A stretch of DNA of 64,000 nt, taken from positions 649,301,420 through 649,365,419 of the forward strand of contig NC_081405.1 in NCBI RefSeq assembly GCF_030272615.1, in the 5' to 3' direction. Positions 1-11,141 of the stretch are shown piece by piece. The notes below the pieces were generated by a model that was given only the letters and a program-made list of their open reading frames with translations, was not told the DNA's origin and did not search any database. The position numbers and the translations under genes are program-made. Every line of letters begins with the position of its first letter. The stretch's first letter is position 1. The stretch comes from Cryptomeria japonica. Taxonomy: Eukaryota; Streptophyta; Pinopsida; Cupressales; Cupressaceae.

Positions 1-545
1 TCTAGATTGTATTGAACAAATAAGAATCTGCTTTAGCATTTTAGATGTGAAGTTGCAGATAGATTTTTATTACTATTATTTTGTGAAAGTGACAGAAAAT
101 CTCTTAACCAAGTGGACTTAATAGTCTTATATGTAAATCCTCTAGCAAGGTGACATTCTGATTGAGTGTTTGAAATCCTTTGACAAGGTCACTTCTAACA
201 AAGTGAAGATCCTAACAGATCTGGGGGAAATCCCTTAATCAGCTCACATCTAGCAATGTGTTTGTAATCTTTAAGAGGATTTTCTTTTAACCGAGCATAC
301 TGTAGAAGAGTATATTTCTTAGTGGGTCCGAAATCCCACAGTGGTTTTTCCCTATTTGGGTTTCCATGTTAAATCTGGTGTTATGAGGTTTATATTGTTC
401 ATATGCTTTTGAGTTTGCGTGTTTGACATTTTTGGATATATGACTGATATATATGTTACCGAGGTTGAATCTGATGTTTTTATGGATGGTTAAGTTTGTA
501 TGATTCACCCCCCCCTCTCATCTTGTTGGCTATTGGATCTGTATT
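1..545 (+). repeat. 3' part of an LTR (left end outside the window)
   Basis: The stretch carries CACAGTGGTTTTTCCCTATT followed by a TTTGGGTTTCCA box near 340-370 and a C-rich box (TTCACCCCCCCCTCTC) at about 505-520. It is followed at 545-556 by AAGTATCAGAAC, a decayed match to the plant initiator-Met primer binding site. The same ordered motifs occur in the solo LTR at 20121-21278 and, reversed, in the LTRs at 23193/29108 and 45747. I therefore read it as the 3' portion of a plus-strand LTR. The exact 3' end is approximate. Confidence 0.6.
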
Positions 546-1223
546 AAGTATCAGAACTATCAATAACCAAGTGATTTCTAGATGATAACAAGTCATCCTC
601 AGTGCCAGTGAACAATATAACCTGTCGTTGAACCAAATACTAGTGACTATGCATAAGTCACTGAACTTGACAGTGAACATAACCAAAGATCTCCAAAAGG
701 ATAAGTGTTGAGATCAATGAAAAAATGAGTGCAACATATCCATAATACCAACATATACAACCAACACATAATATGGTCAGATAATTGAACCTCACAATTC
801 AAGAATGGAAGGATGTTCTACTGGTTGACTAGGATGCCTGTGACAAGCAGTGTACAATATTTTTAGAATTTCACTAAGGTTGTAAATGGAAAGGGAGAGA
901 ATGATGGTGCATGAGCATGCGTAAAAAGAGCCCTAGCTAGAGAAGAATTGAAGTACGAAGGTGGTGCTGATTTGATAGATGCAACAACAATTGTGTGATG
1001 GTGTAGCTCTACAATGGGACTAGGTAATGTAGGTACATCAATGGTTCATAGATATTTTTGGTTGATCACTAAATCTAACATTGAAAACTTTGAATATTGT
1101 TGTGCAATTGTAGGATCGAGTGACATGCACTCATTTAGAAGTTCAAATGCAAGTTCACTAGTAATTTATACTAGACAGATTGTATGTTTTTGCTTTTCAT
1201 GTATGTATTTTTTGTGGGAATAA
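546..1223. other. Unassigned stretch after the LTR
   Basis: This should be the 5' internal region of the element whose LTR ends near 545, but no gag-like reading frame can be followed. The upstream exons of the decayed gene at 1224-1845 may lie in its right half; around 920-1010 and 1014-1223 there are short open stretches without recognisable domains. I see no RNA gene. Confidence 0.3.
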
Positions 1224-1845
1224 TGTGAATCACAAGAGTGGGTTGACAAATGGACTTGTAGACCATTGGTTCCAAATGATACCTATCAAATTCCCAAAGC
1301 ATTGCAGTTGAACTAGATGGAAGCATCAATTAACTTCAACCATGTATCCTACCTAGTGGAACCAGGTGAATTTTTTGGTTAATTTTATTGCAATAAATTT
1401 TTTGGCTCATTTTATTACATCAAACATTATTTTTTGTATTAATTATCATTATAAAATGTAGGTCATGTGTACACAATTGTTGCAGAAGAGAACAATGAAG
1501 AAGGAACATATTAATTTTTGTGTCATTGTATTGAACCTAAGAGAAAATTGACAACCATAATCATTGATGGAGAGGGTATTGAGTACCTAGTATGGTCTAT
1601 TGTCGTGAGAATCACATGGCTTAGGAGATACCCTATCAAGAATTATGATGTTTGGTTGTTCAAGGTCTTTGAAACACATACATATTCTTCATTTCTACAA
1701 CCTTGTTGTTGCAACAAATATTCAATTGATTAGATATCATGGTAGACCTCATAGCAAGAATTTATAGAAATTTCATGAATCTGACCACGAGGCAATAGTT
1801 GACACAATACAAGTTAGAGCTGATCTAGAAGGCTCACTTGATTGA
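1224..1845 (+). pseudogene. Decayed two-exon gene, unknown function
   Basis: Two protein-like blocks are joined by a plausible intron. Exon 1 (1224-1365) reads from CESQEWVDKW to VSYLVEP with one in-frame TAG. A GTGAAT donor follows at 1366 and an ATGTAG acceptor ends at 1461. Exon 2 (1462-1845) continues in phase with GHVYTIVAEENNEEGTY, one TAA, then FLCHCIEPKRKL and DGEGIEYLVWS. After a frameshift near 1685 it goes on with LVVATNIQLIRYHGRPH (one TAG) and ends at a TGA after VRADLEGSLD. The phase continuity across the intron and the varied amino-acid composition argue for a real gene ancestry. I do not recognise the family. The upstream exons are unclear. It may be a host gene fragment or part of a DNA transposon; it is not functional as it stands. 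Confidence 0.55.
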
Positions 1846-1924
1846 TTCTACGGTTTAGGGTAGAATGATTTTGAGAATTTTGTAGATATCATCGATGAAT
1901 TGTTCTATATTTGTTTTTTGTATA

Positions 1925-2235
1925 TATAAATGCCCATGAGCTGATTTGTACATATTTAGAGGCAAAATTTTGTTAATTAAATGGCCATGAGCTGATTTGT
2001 GCATATTTAGATGCAAAATTTTGTATATTTAAATGGCGATGAGCTGATTTGCACATATTTAAATGCCAAATTTTTTATATCTAAATGGCCATGAGCTGGT
2101 TCGTACATGTTTAAATGCCAAATTTTGTATAAAAGCCCATGAGTTGATTTGTAAAATATTTTTTTGTATATTTAAATATCCAAGAGTTGATTTGTCCATA
2201 TTTAGAGGCAAATTTTTGAATATACGTGACTATAT
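1925..2235 (+). repeat. Tandem repeat, about six units of ~50-60 bp
   Basis: The unit is built around CATGAGCTGATTTGTACATA followed by a TTTAGAGGCAAAATTTTGTA-like tail. It recurs six times with substitutions and small indels; the last units are the most diverged. No coding sense is apparent. Confidence 0.75.
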
Positions 2236-2329
2236 TTTGTGATACATTTTTGTATTTTTTGATTATACTTCAAATTTTGTATGACTATTTAGTGTAGGAG
2301 CACCTAGCCATTGAGATGACCTATAAGGC

Positions 2330-2440
2330 CATATTACATTTGTAACTATTTGTAATGTTCCTTTTGGGTAAGTGCATCAAGCTGGTGAATAGAAAAGTGG
2401 CCACATTAAAAAAAAATGAAAATTTTCATAAACCCATGTG
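2330..2440 (+). repeat. Left arm of a long-range inverted repeat
   Basis: The segment with GGGTAAGTGCATCAAG, then GTGGCCA and an A-rich run, is repeated in reverse complement at 12060-12150. The 16-base core is identical and the flanks are partly alike. Both arms are followed inward by short AACCCRTATGGGTT-type palindromes and then GA-rich DNA, so they may be the terminal inverted repeats of one old element split by the chromovirus at 3007-10704. The exact outer edge and any target duplication could not be fixed. Confidence 0.45.
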
Positions 2441-2533
2441 TGTCATGGAAATTCAAAAATGTGCTAGGATTGGTAGCCAAAAACAATTAAAAAAACAAAA
2501 AGTTACAGGTTTTGAGGAACATTATATTTTTTA

Positions 2534-2601
2534 GAAACCCGCGGGTTATGCAAAACTAGAAGTTTTGCCCTTAGTTCTGCATAACCCATATGGGTTATGT
2601 G
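2534..2601. repeat. Palindromic AACCC-NN-GGGTT blocks, left group
   Basis: Two blocks are present: AAACCCGCGGGTTATG near 2535, and a perfect 20-base palindrome, CATAACCCATATGGGTTATG, at 2580-2599. Related blocks lie at 11142-11306 on the other side of the nested element. Confidence 0.6.
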
Positions 2602-2625
2602 GAACTAGGAACCAAATAGGAAGTG

Positions 2626-2627
<2 letters not shown>

Positions 2628-2688
<61 letters not shown>

Positions 2689-2775
2689 GGATTAAGAGAG
2701 GGAGAGGAAGAGAGAGAGAGTGGGGGTAGGGATAGAGGGATAGAATATGATAAGGAGAGGAGGAGGGAGAGAGTT

Positions 2776-2820
<45 letters not shown>

Positions 2821-2871
2821 TAAGGAGAGAGAGTAGGATAAGGGGAGGGGAGAGGGAGAGAGAGGGAGATT

Positions 2872-2925
<54 letters not shown>

Positions 2926-3006
2926 GATAAGGAGAGGGGGAGCGATGGAGATTTGGAAAAGGAGAGGGGGAGAGGGGGAGAGAGGGAGATTAGAGAGAGA
3001 GAGAGA
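2628..3006. repeat. GA microsatellite cluster
   Basis: There are uninterrupted (GA)n tracts at about 2628-2685, 2778-2813 and 2874-2922, with impure GA/GGA-rich DNA between and after them up to the LTR at 3007. GA tracts resume immediately beyond the other LTR at 10708, so the chromovirus appears to have inserted into this microsatellite. Open frames here only encode Arg/Glu repeats and are not genes. Confidence 0.95.
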
Positions 3007-4608
3007 TGCAGAGATTCTTGGAGTAGATCCTAATCACCTAGTTGTCTTTGTTGCTCTCATCAATCCTCTAACTCCTCAAGACCATCCAATGGTACTTGGT
3101 AAGGTTTTTTCTAGTTATAACTTCAGGTCTAATTCATTTTGACTTGCCTCCATGGTATAGCCACTGATATTTAACAACCAACTCTTCATATTGAGGAATC
3201 CACCTCAATCCCTAACACCACTTCCAAGTGCTCCAACAACCTCTGCAAGGATCTTAACTCTCAGACTTGTTCCATGAGGGTAACATGAATAGTTATAATA
3301 TTTTTGTTGTCTGCTAGTGGTTTGGTCACCTTTAAACCCTTCATCAAGCCTTCCCAAGGTCACCTTGTCTATACCGACTCCAAATAGGCCTAATGCAATT
3401 AGCCATCCTATTATAGTTTTCAAGGCTTAGTTTCAAATCTTCCCACACAAGGCCACAAATAAATTACATTTTTGAGTACCCTTTTTAGAGTTACAAAGAA
3501 TATTGCAAAATGGCATCTGGGATTTTTGTACACATCGAGTATCTAAAATTGTCCTACTTTCAAGGGTTCTGGGCCTACCTGGGTGACTTGCAAAGATGGC
3601 TTTGGAAAGCTTCAACAATCAAAAACTCTACAAAAACCAATCATGGAATCTCAAAGGTCATTCATTTATGTCTCCAATCATGTTCCAACTTTGGCTCTAT
3701 CAATTCATATGTGCTTAGAAAACACACATCTCCTGTTGTCCTAGTCTCACGAACTCCTAGCTGTGAGCCTAGGGTATAATTGTAAAATCATCACAAAGGT
3801 TTGCAAAACCAAAAAAACTACTCTAAACATATTTACTATCCCTAACCTAGCATTCTACATTATTTCAACCGGTGCCATCAGTGGATGCTCAGGCTAGAGC
3901 CATTTCTTGCTTAAACCCTAGCTTTCAAGGGTTTTACACCTAGTCACAGAGAATGGATTGAATATCTGCAACCAGAGACAATAAAAATTTCCAATCTACC
4001 TTGTTGGAAAGTAGACTCACCAAGATCTCATTCCTTACAATTAGATTCTTTTGAAAAGTTCATACTAGATCGTACAATCACACAAAAACAAAGAAATATA
4101 GTGAAAATGGTGTAAAACAAGATTTCTTCCTTACAACCAAAAATTGCTTTGCATTTCAAAATCCTGCAACCTGTACAATGATGTTGTTTTTTTTGCTTTA
4201 AACAACATGATTCAATTGGTTAAAACCAACTTCTTCATGACCATTCAACAAAAATGCATCCTTTTGCAAAATTACAAAGGTTGCTTAGCAACTTTTTACA
4301 TCTTTTCACCATGAGAATACAACTTTGCACTCAAGTGTACTACAAGGCTCCAGAGGCCCTTTATGCACTCTAGGAGAATTAAAAAAAATACGTTGTACCC
4401 TATTACATAATGACCTTGTTCTAGAGTAGTGCACCTATGAACAATATCAACATTACAACTTTCTAGGATATCAACATCCTGAACACAACAAAAGCTTGGA
4501 CAACTCAACCATGACTTCATGGAGTCCCAAATGGTTGGTCCACTTATTACAACATAAAAGACTTAGAACAAACCAAAAATTGCATGGAGTGTTAGGTGCC
4601 CTACACCA
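3007..4608 (-). repeat. 3' LTR of the first chromovirus
   Basis: It matches 9104-10704 along its length: shared start GAGATTCTTGGAGTAGATCC, shared end GTTAGGTGCCCTACACCA. Read on the minus strand it starts TGGTGTAGGG and ends CTGCA, the normal TG..CA form. The purine run just outside it (4609-4620, minus strand CCCAGGGGAGTA) is the polypurine tract. Confidence 0.92.
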
Positions 4609-4639
4609 TACTCCCCTGGGACAAAGAACTCAAGTCCCT

Positions 4640-5900
4640 TGAGTTAAGAGGTTTGCAATTTCCACACCATACTGAAGTATATCTGATTTTGACATCCACA
4701 TAGCATCTGATTCAGGTAACCCTGCCCACTTTACAAGATAATTCTTGTATACACTTTTCCTTGTCTTATTTACTACCTTGGTGTCCAAGATACTTTCCAT
4801 ATTTATGCACCACCTTGAGAGGCCCAATCTTCTTCATCAATATCTTAGTAGGCTAGCCTTTTGGAAGTATATCTTTCCTTAGGTATGCTAGGACCAAATA
4901 TCCAATCTTAAATTTCACATTCCTTCTTGTTTTATCAACATTCATCTTATACTGCTTGAACTTTTGTTGTAAGGTCTACCTTACCTTATCATGCACTTCT
5001 TTGACACCTTCTGCAAAATTCTCACCTTGTGCACTCTTAGGTGTCATCGAACTGAGATCTTTGAGCTCTAGTATGCCCCTAGGATGAAAACTATACACTA
5101 TTTCAAAGGGACTTTTACCTGTACTTCGGTTAACTGAGTCATTGTATGCATATTCTGCCTGGTCGAGTACCAAATCCCAAGTCTACCCATGTGGTTTGGT
5201 GAGACATCTCATTAGATTACTAAGGATCTATTGACTACCTCTATTTGACCATCTAATTGAGGATGGTAGGCAGATGAAAAATATAATTTTGTGCCCAACT
5301 TTCTCCAAAGTGTCCTCCAAAAATGGCTTAAGAACTTTACATCCCTATCACTGACTATGCTGATCGGAAGGCCATCAATTCTAACTATCTCTTTGAAGAA
5401 CTGTCTTGCAATATAGGTGGCATCATTGGTGCTCTTGCAAGGTATAAAATGTGCCAATTTGCTAAACCTATCAACCATTACATACACACTATCAAATCCT
5501 CTTGGAGTTCTTGGTAAGTCTAACACAAAATCCATGCTTAAACATTCCCAAGGCCTCTTAGGTATCACTAAATGTTGGTACATACCTGCATTACTTGATG
5601 ATCCTTTTTCTCTTTGGCAAATTGCACATTATTCTACAAACCTTCTCACTTCTGATTGCAACTTGGGCCAATGGTAAAACCTACTAACCTACTCCATAGT
5701 TTTATCTATGCCAAAATGACCTCCTAGACCTTCTTGATGTTTTTCTTGAATAATGTTTTATCTCATAGAGAATTATGGAATGAAAAGAAGGTGTCCCTTG
5801 AACAACAAACCCTCTTGTATCATATACTCTAAATAAGAAATATGTGAGGTGTTATAAAAATCTGGACACAAACATCATATATCTCGGCAAAGTTGTTATC
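4640..5900 (-). pseudogene. Integrase plus chromodomain of the first chromovirus
   Basis: Integrase joins retrotransposon cDNA to the host chromosome. On the minus strand the HHCC zinc finger comes first (GGHFGIDKT, later CAICQREKG) with in-frame stops. The catalytic core follows at 5212-5583, with the first Asp in SMDFVLDLP, the second in VSDRDVKF, and [16 protein letters not shown] holding the Glu. The DD..E residues are therefore still visible. A C-terminal block at 4976-5173 has QAEYAYNDSVNRSTGKSPFE. The tail at 4630-4827 contains KNYLVKWAGLPESDAMW, a chromodomain core that in this family directs insertion to marked chromatin. Breaks near 4830-4975, 5180-5210 and 5650 prevent a continuous product. 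Confidence 0.9.
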
Positions 5901-5954
5901 ATCCTTGTAGAGGTCTTTTAACTCAACCAATCCCACACTTTGCAATTGTATCTC

Positions 5955-6503
5955 CTACATAGTCATGACTCTCCTACTTAATGCATCAACTACCTTATTT
6001 GCAGTGCCCTTTTTGTACTTGATAGTGAAGGTGTAGGATTGTAAGTATTCTACCCACTTTAGGTGTCTCTGATTCAGTTTCTCTTGCCCATTAAGGAAAC
6101 TAAGGGCATGGTTTTTAGCATAAACTACAAATGCTTTGGGCAAAAAGTAATGATGCCACTTCTTCAATGCTTGCACCATGGCATGCAATTCCAAATCATA
6201 TGTGAAGTATATTTTCTTGGCTTCATTCAATTTTTCTGAGAAGAATGCTATAGGATGACCTTCTTGGCTCACAACAACCCTTATTTCCCTTTGGTTAGCA
6301 TCACACTCTACTATAAACAACTAATTAAAATCAAACAATCTAAGGGTTGGCAACTCTGCTATCTTAGCTTTGAACAATTCAAATCCCTTATTAGCTTCCT
6401 CTGTCCATTTAAATTGATATTTAATCCCTCCTTTAATGGTGTTAAGTATAGGAGCACAAACATGGCTAAATTTCCTCACAAACTTCCTATAAAAAGATGC
6501 CAT
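5955..6503 (-). pseudogene. RNase H and connection domain of the first chromovirus
   Basis: This domain degrades the RNA strand during reverse transcription. The upstream block (6321-6503) has MASFYRKFVRKFSHVCAPI, the usual RT thumb/connection sequence. The RNase H block follows with FIVECDAN (first Asp) and YDLELHAMVQALKKW (catalytic Glu). The next expected Asp lies in VVYAKNHALSFL, where the usual TD has become AK, so activity is doubtful. GTANKVVDALSRR closes the domain. The two blocks are separated by one stop at about 6321. Confidence 0.88.
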
Positions 6504-6545
6504 TCCATTAAAACTTCTAACATCACTTATGCCCCTAGCTACAGG

Positions 6546-7290
6546 CTAATTAAGTATTGCTTCTACTTTACTTGGATCCATCTTTAAACAACCTTGTGAA
6601 ATGACAAAACCAAGGTAAACTAACTCTGTTTTCAAGAACTCACATTTTTCAAGGTTGATTTTGAGTTGAGCCTCCTTCAACTTCTTCAAGACCATCTCCA
6701 CATGCTTAAGGGGCTCCTCCTTGGACCTGCTAAAGACCAAAATGTCATCAAGATACACAATAACAAACTTGTTAATAAACTCAACTAAGACTTCATTCAT
6801 GAGCCTTTGAAAGGTACTAGGTGCATTGGTGAGGCCAAAAGGCATCACCAACCACTCATATAGGCGTGCATTGGTTCTAAATGTTTTATTCCATTCATCA
6901 CCAGGTTTGATTCTTATCTGATGATAACCAGACTTCAAGTATAGCTTTGTGAAGTAGCATACTCCACCTAGATTGTCCAATAGGTCCTCTATCCTTGGCA
7001 TGGGAAACCAATATCTTATAGTGATCTTATTAATTGCTCTTGAGTCAGTGCACATCCTCTATTTTCCTCTTTTTTTAGGCACTAGAACAGTGGGAACAAC
7101 ACAAGGGATCAAACTATTTTTAATAAACCCTTTGTCTAAGAGTTCTTGTACTTGTTTGGTGATCTCTTCATTTTGGCTAGGTGTCATTTTATAAGCCGCT
7201 TTGTTAGGAAGATTTGCCCTCGGTATCAAGTCTATTCGATGATTTACATCCCTCATTGGAGGCAAAGAATTAGGCATATCATCTCCTATA
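6546..7290 (-). pseudogene. Reverse transcriptase of the first chromovirus
   Basis: It would copy element RNA into cDNA in virus-like particles. Finger residues are seen at about 7060-7290 (HRIDLIPRANLPNKAAYKMT, VPTVLVPKKRGK) and the palm at 6546-7055 ([46 protein letters not shown]). The YLDD pair is intact. The first catalytic Asp, normally in an xIDLxSGYHQ context, is Tyr here ([14 protein letters not shown]), which would abolish polymerisation. A single stop separates fingers from palm near 7056. Confidence 0.92.
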
Positions 7291-7559
7291 ACTTCTGCAT
7301 ATTGCTTTAGTAAACCTTGCACTTCTTGAGGCACTTCACTCATTAGATTTGTCTTCACCTCATCTTTAGGCTTTAGCACTGTAGCATAGCCCTGATTACC
7401 TTCTTGTTTTAATACTTTAGGGAACTCTTTTCCACTCAACAACATAACACTTGACCCTACTTGTTTTTCCTCCTTTGGATCAGGTAATGGATCCATTTGA
7501 TACTTCTTACCATTCTTGGTGATGAGATGACTATTCTTTTCTCCATCATGACAGGCTTT

Positions 7560-7960
7560 CACATCATATTGCCATGGACAGACCAAAAGCATATGCCAAG
7601 CATCCATAGGAAATATATCACATAGAAGTTTATCTTTGTATTCACCAATTTAAAAGTCCACCCATGCTTGTTCATCAACTAAGACATGTTGACCTTGGTT
7701 GAGCCATGATACCTTATAGGGAGTGAGATGAGGCAATCTTTTTAGTTTGAGCTTATCCACCATTTCAATTGAGACAATATTCTCTGTGGAACCTAAATCC
7801 ACAATCACCTTACAAAATTTTCCATGTGACTTACAAGTGGTCCTAAATAGACTTTTCCTCTGTGGTGGCTCTTGAGCTCGGGGTATCTTTAACATTGTTC
7901 TTCTCATCATCAAATTTTCTCCATCTGTCACTAGCCCTACCTTCCTGATTGGAGAGTTCT
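7560..7960 (-). pseudogene. Aspartic protease of the first chromovirus
   Basis: This enzyme would cut the Gag-Pol polyprotein. The active-site region reads CKVIVDLGSTENIVS, where the family has D-S/T-G; Ser/Thr is replaced by Leu. The downstream flap region has GQHVLVDEQAWVDF. The conserved tail near 7590-7607 is MDAWHMLLVCPWQYD instead of the usual LLLGRPWQ form, in another frame. The protease therefore has a frameshift and substitutions at both motifs. Confidence 0.85.
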
Positions 7961-8998
7961 CACTTTGAGTATCCTCCTCTTGCACTAACTGAGTCCTTTC
8001 ACCAATGTATGAGCTTGTTGAACTTGAGGCTTTTCTCGGGCACGTGCTCATGGTATGTCCAACTTGGTTGTAGTGGTAACACCTACTGATAAAGACTGTA
8101 TTTCCTCTCCTTGAGCTTCCAAACGTGCACCAAAAATTACTTCTCCCTCTAAAGGATCCTCTATATGTTCCTCTTTGTGAGTCCCCACTTCCTTCTTGGG
8201 TTTGATGTTCTTCAGTTCTTGGAGCATTCTACCCTCTGCCAAAGGTTCCTCTACCTCTGAAGTTCTTACCACCTCTATGATTCTGATTTTTCTCACTTCT
8301 CCTTTTGATCTTTTCCTCTACCCTTAATGCCAATTGAAAACACTTGTGAACAATGTCTGGTGTGAGGATACTTATTTCATCCTGTATGTTTTGCCTAAGG
8401 TCATTCATGTATCTGGCCAATTTCTCCAATTCATTCTCATGTTTCCTAGCCCTCAAACTTATCTTGTGGAATTCCTCATTGTATGCATTGACATCTAGTT
8501 CCCTTTGTTTCAAATTTTGCAATCTCTTGTGGATTTTAACTTCATAATCTCCTAGTAGGAATTGAGCTTTCATCCTTATCTTCATACACTCCCATGAAGT
8601 TATCTTTTTCTTACCTACTTGTACCCTTTCACTTGTATCATATTCTACCAAACCAATGTTGATCCCCTCAATCTTGACTTGGCTACATTTACCCTTTTCT
8701 CCTCTGCTACTTCCTTATAATCAAAATGATTATTCAATGCTTCTATCCAATCCAATAACTCCTCTCCATTTATATTTCCTCCATAGGTGGGTAATCCATC
8801 CAAATTATCTTTGGAGATGGATTTGACTACATCCAAGAATAGTTTTTGGTCTTGAGGCATTGCTACTATTGTGTGGTCCTCCTCATCTTCCACTTCTTCA
8901 TCTGTCTTATCTCCCCATTCTATTTTAACCTTCCCCTTCTCCTTCTTAGCATCTCGGGTCCCTTTAGATCCTTCTAACATCTCTGTCACCATCTACCA
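7960..8998 (-). pseudogene. Gag of the first chromovirus
   Basis: Gag forms the particle and binds RNA. The likely start is at 8992, about 90 bases inside the primer binding site. The capsid domain of the plant gypsy type is visible: LPTYGGNINGEELLDWIEAL, NHFDYKEVAEEKRVNVAKSR and, after a frameshift near 8645, FLLGDYEVKIHKRLQNLKQ and MNDLRQNIQDEIS. An Arg/Gly-rich linker follows (GGKNFRGRGTFGRG). The zinc knuckle near 8050-8090 reads CYHYNQVGHTMSTC: the second Cys of the CCHC box is Tyr. At least two frameshifts divide the gene. Confidence 0.88.
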
Positions 8999-9084
8999 GA
9001 TGGCTTCTAGGATTATTGCCTTTGGAGGCATTGAAATTGCTTCTGATTCCTCAAGGTTTGACATACATCAATGTTTCAAAGGGT

Positions 9085-9097
9085 GGCTTTGATACCA
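9085..9097 (-). promoter_or_regulatory. Primer binding site, first chromovirus
   Basis: The minus strand reads TGGTATCAAAGCC, one mismatch from the plant initiator-Met tRNA 3' end complement. It lies six bases inside the 5' LTR. Confidence 0.88.
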
Positions 9098-9103
9098 CTC
9101 TGA

Positions 9104-10704
9104 TGTAGAGATTCTTGGAGTAGATCCTAATCACCTTGTTGTCTTTGTTGCTCTCATCAACCCTCTAACTCCTCAAGCCCATCCAATGGTACTTGGTAAG
9201 GGTTTTTCTAGTTATAAATTCAGGCCTAATTCACTTTGGCTTGCCTCCAAGGTATATCCACTGATATTTAATAGCCAACTCTTCCTATTGAGGAATCCAT
9301 CTCAATCCCTAACACCACTTCCAAGTACTCCAACAACCTCTGCAAGGATCTTAACTCTCAGACTTGTTACATGATGGCAACATGAATAGTCATAATTTTT
9401 TAGGTGTCTTCTAGTGGTTTGGTCACCTTTAAACCCTTCATCAAGCCTTCCCAAGGTCACATTGGCTATACCGGCTCCAAATAGGCCTAATGTAATTAGC
9501 CTTCCTATTACAATTTTCAAGTCTTAATTTCAAATCTTCCCACACAAGGCAACAAATAAATTACATATTCGAGTACCCTTTTTAGAGTTACAAATAATAT
9601 TGCAAAATGGAATCTGGGTTTTTTGTACACATGGGGTATCCAAAACTGCCCTACTTTCAAGGGTTTTAGACCTACCCGGTTGACTTGCAAAGATTGCCTT
9701 GGAAAGATTCACTAGTCAAAACCTCTATAAAAACCAATCATGTAATCTCAAAGGGAATTCATTTAGTTCTCCAATCATGTTCTAACTTTGGTTGTATCAA
9801 TCCATATGTTCTTAGAAAACACACATCTCCAGTTGTCCTAGTCTCACTGACTCCTAGCTGTGAGCCTAGGGTATCATTGTAAAATCACCACAAAGGTCTA
9901 CAAAACCACAAAAAATACTCCAAAAATATTTAGATTCCCTAACCTATCATTCCACATGATTTCAATTGGTTCCATGAGTGGATGCTCAGGCTAGAGCTAT
10001 TGCTTGCTTAAACCCTAGCTTTCAAGGGTTTTACACCTAGTCACAAAGAATGGATTGAATCTATGCAACCAGACACAATCAAGCTTGCTAATCTACCTTG
10101 TTGGAAAGTAGAATCACCAAGATCTCATGCCCTACAATTAGATTCTTCTAACAAGTCCGCATTGAACCGTACAATCACACAAAAATAAAGAAATATAGTG
10201 AAAATAGTGTAAAACAAGGTTTCTTCCTTGCAACCAAAACTTGCTTTGCATTCAAAAATCCCCCAACCCATACAATGATGTTGTTTTTTTTGCTTTAAAA
10301 AACATGATTCAGTTGGTTATAACCAACTTCTTCATCGCCAATCAACAAAAATGCAACTTTTTGCAAAATTGTAAATGTTGCTTAGCAACTTTTTACATCT
10401 TTTCATCCCGAGAATGCAACTTTGCACTCAAGTGTACTACAAGGCTCCAAAGGCCCTCTATACATTCTAGGAGACTTAAAAACAATACATTGCACCCTAT
10501 TACATAATGACCCTTTTCTAGAGTAGTGTTCCTGTGAACAATATCAATAATACAACTTTCTAGGATATCAACATCTTGAACACAATAAAAGCTTGGACAA
10601 CTCAACCATGCTTCATGGAGTCACAAATGGTTGGTCCACTTATTACAACATAAAAGACTTAGAACAAACCAAAAATTGCATGGAGTGTTAGGTGCCCTAC
10701 ACCA
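9104..10704 (-). repeat. 5' LTR of the first chromovirus
   Basis: It pairs with 3007-4608, with scattered substitutions and the same termini. Read on the minus strand it begins TGGTGTAGGGCACC and ends ..TCTACA next to the primer binding site. Confidence 0.92.
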
Positions 10705-10763
<59 letters not shown>

Positions 10764-10790
10764 GCATGGAGTGTTAGGTGCCCTACACCA

Positions 10791-10848
<58 letters not shown>
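10675..10848. repeat. 86-bp tandem duplication of LTR terminus plus GA tract
   Basis: The 32-base LTR end (ATTGCATGGAGTGTTAGGTG and the following CCCTACACCACC) occurs at 10675-10706 and again at 10761-10792. Each copy is followed by about 54 bases of pure GA. This is a tandem duplication of an element/microsatellite junction, presumably by unequal exchange or slippage in the GA tract. Confidence 0.92.
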
Positions 10849-10852
<4 letters not shown>

Positions 10853-11141
10853 GTGAGATACTCGACAAAGAGAGAAGTGTGGGGGGAGAGATGAGATAGA
10901 ACTCAAGGAGGATAATTAGGGCTCAGAATAGACATATATTGTGATGGGGGAAGGAAGGCAAGAGAGAGAGGAAAATAAGAGAGACATGCATGTATACAAA
11001 CATATATACATATATCTATATAAATATATGTATATATTACTATATATATGCATATATATATACATAAACATATATTATATATGTATATCTATATATATGT
11101 GTATTAAATGACAAGTTTACAAGCATACATTATTATGTCTT
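10849..11141. other. GA-rich then TA-rich spacer
   Basis: Impure purine-rich DNA gives way to a TATATA/CATATA-rich stretch at about 10985-11105. No gene or element boundary could be supported. Confidence 0.5.

Larger units (their letters stand above)
3007..10704 (-). mobile_element. Ty3/gypsy chromovirus, nearly full length but decayed
   Basis: This is a 7.7-kb LTR retrotransposon on the minus strand. LTRs of about 1.6 kb bound it (3007-4608 and 9104-10704). The internal order, read on the minus strand, is primer binding site, Gag, protease, reverse transcriptase, RNase H, integrase, chromodomain, polypurine tract. That order with a C-terminal chromodomain is the established signature of chromoviruses. 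Several stops and frameshifts, a changed catalytic Asp in reverse transcriptase and damage in protease show that it is dead. Both flanks are GA microsatellite. No clean 5-bp target duplication is visible, perhaps because the GA tract was later rearranged: the terminal 32 bases of the LTR are duplicated at 10761-10792. It is related in layout and sequence to the element at 31142-38991 but has a different LTR. Confidence 0.93.

Noticed and set aside
2623-3142. Open frames rich in Arg and Glu in the GA tracts
   Set aside because: They are translations of (GA)n microsatellite; the same holds for the Ser/Leu frames at 10659-10906.
3002-10712. AGAGA as target duplication of the first chromovirus
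   Set aside because: Any cut in a GA tract gives this match, and on the right side it is three bases off the LTR edge, so it is not evidence.
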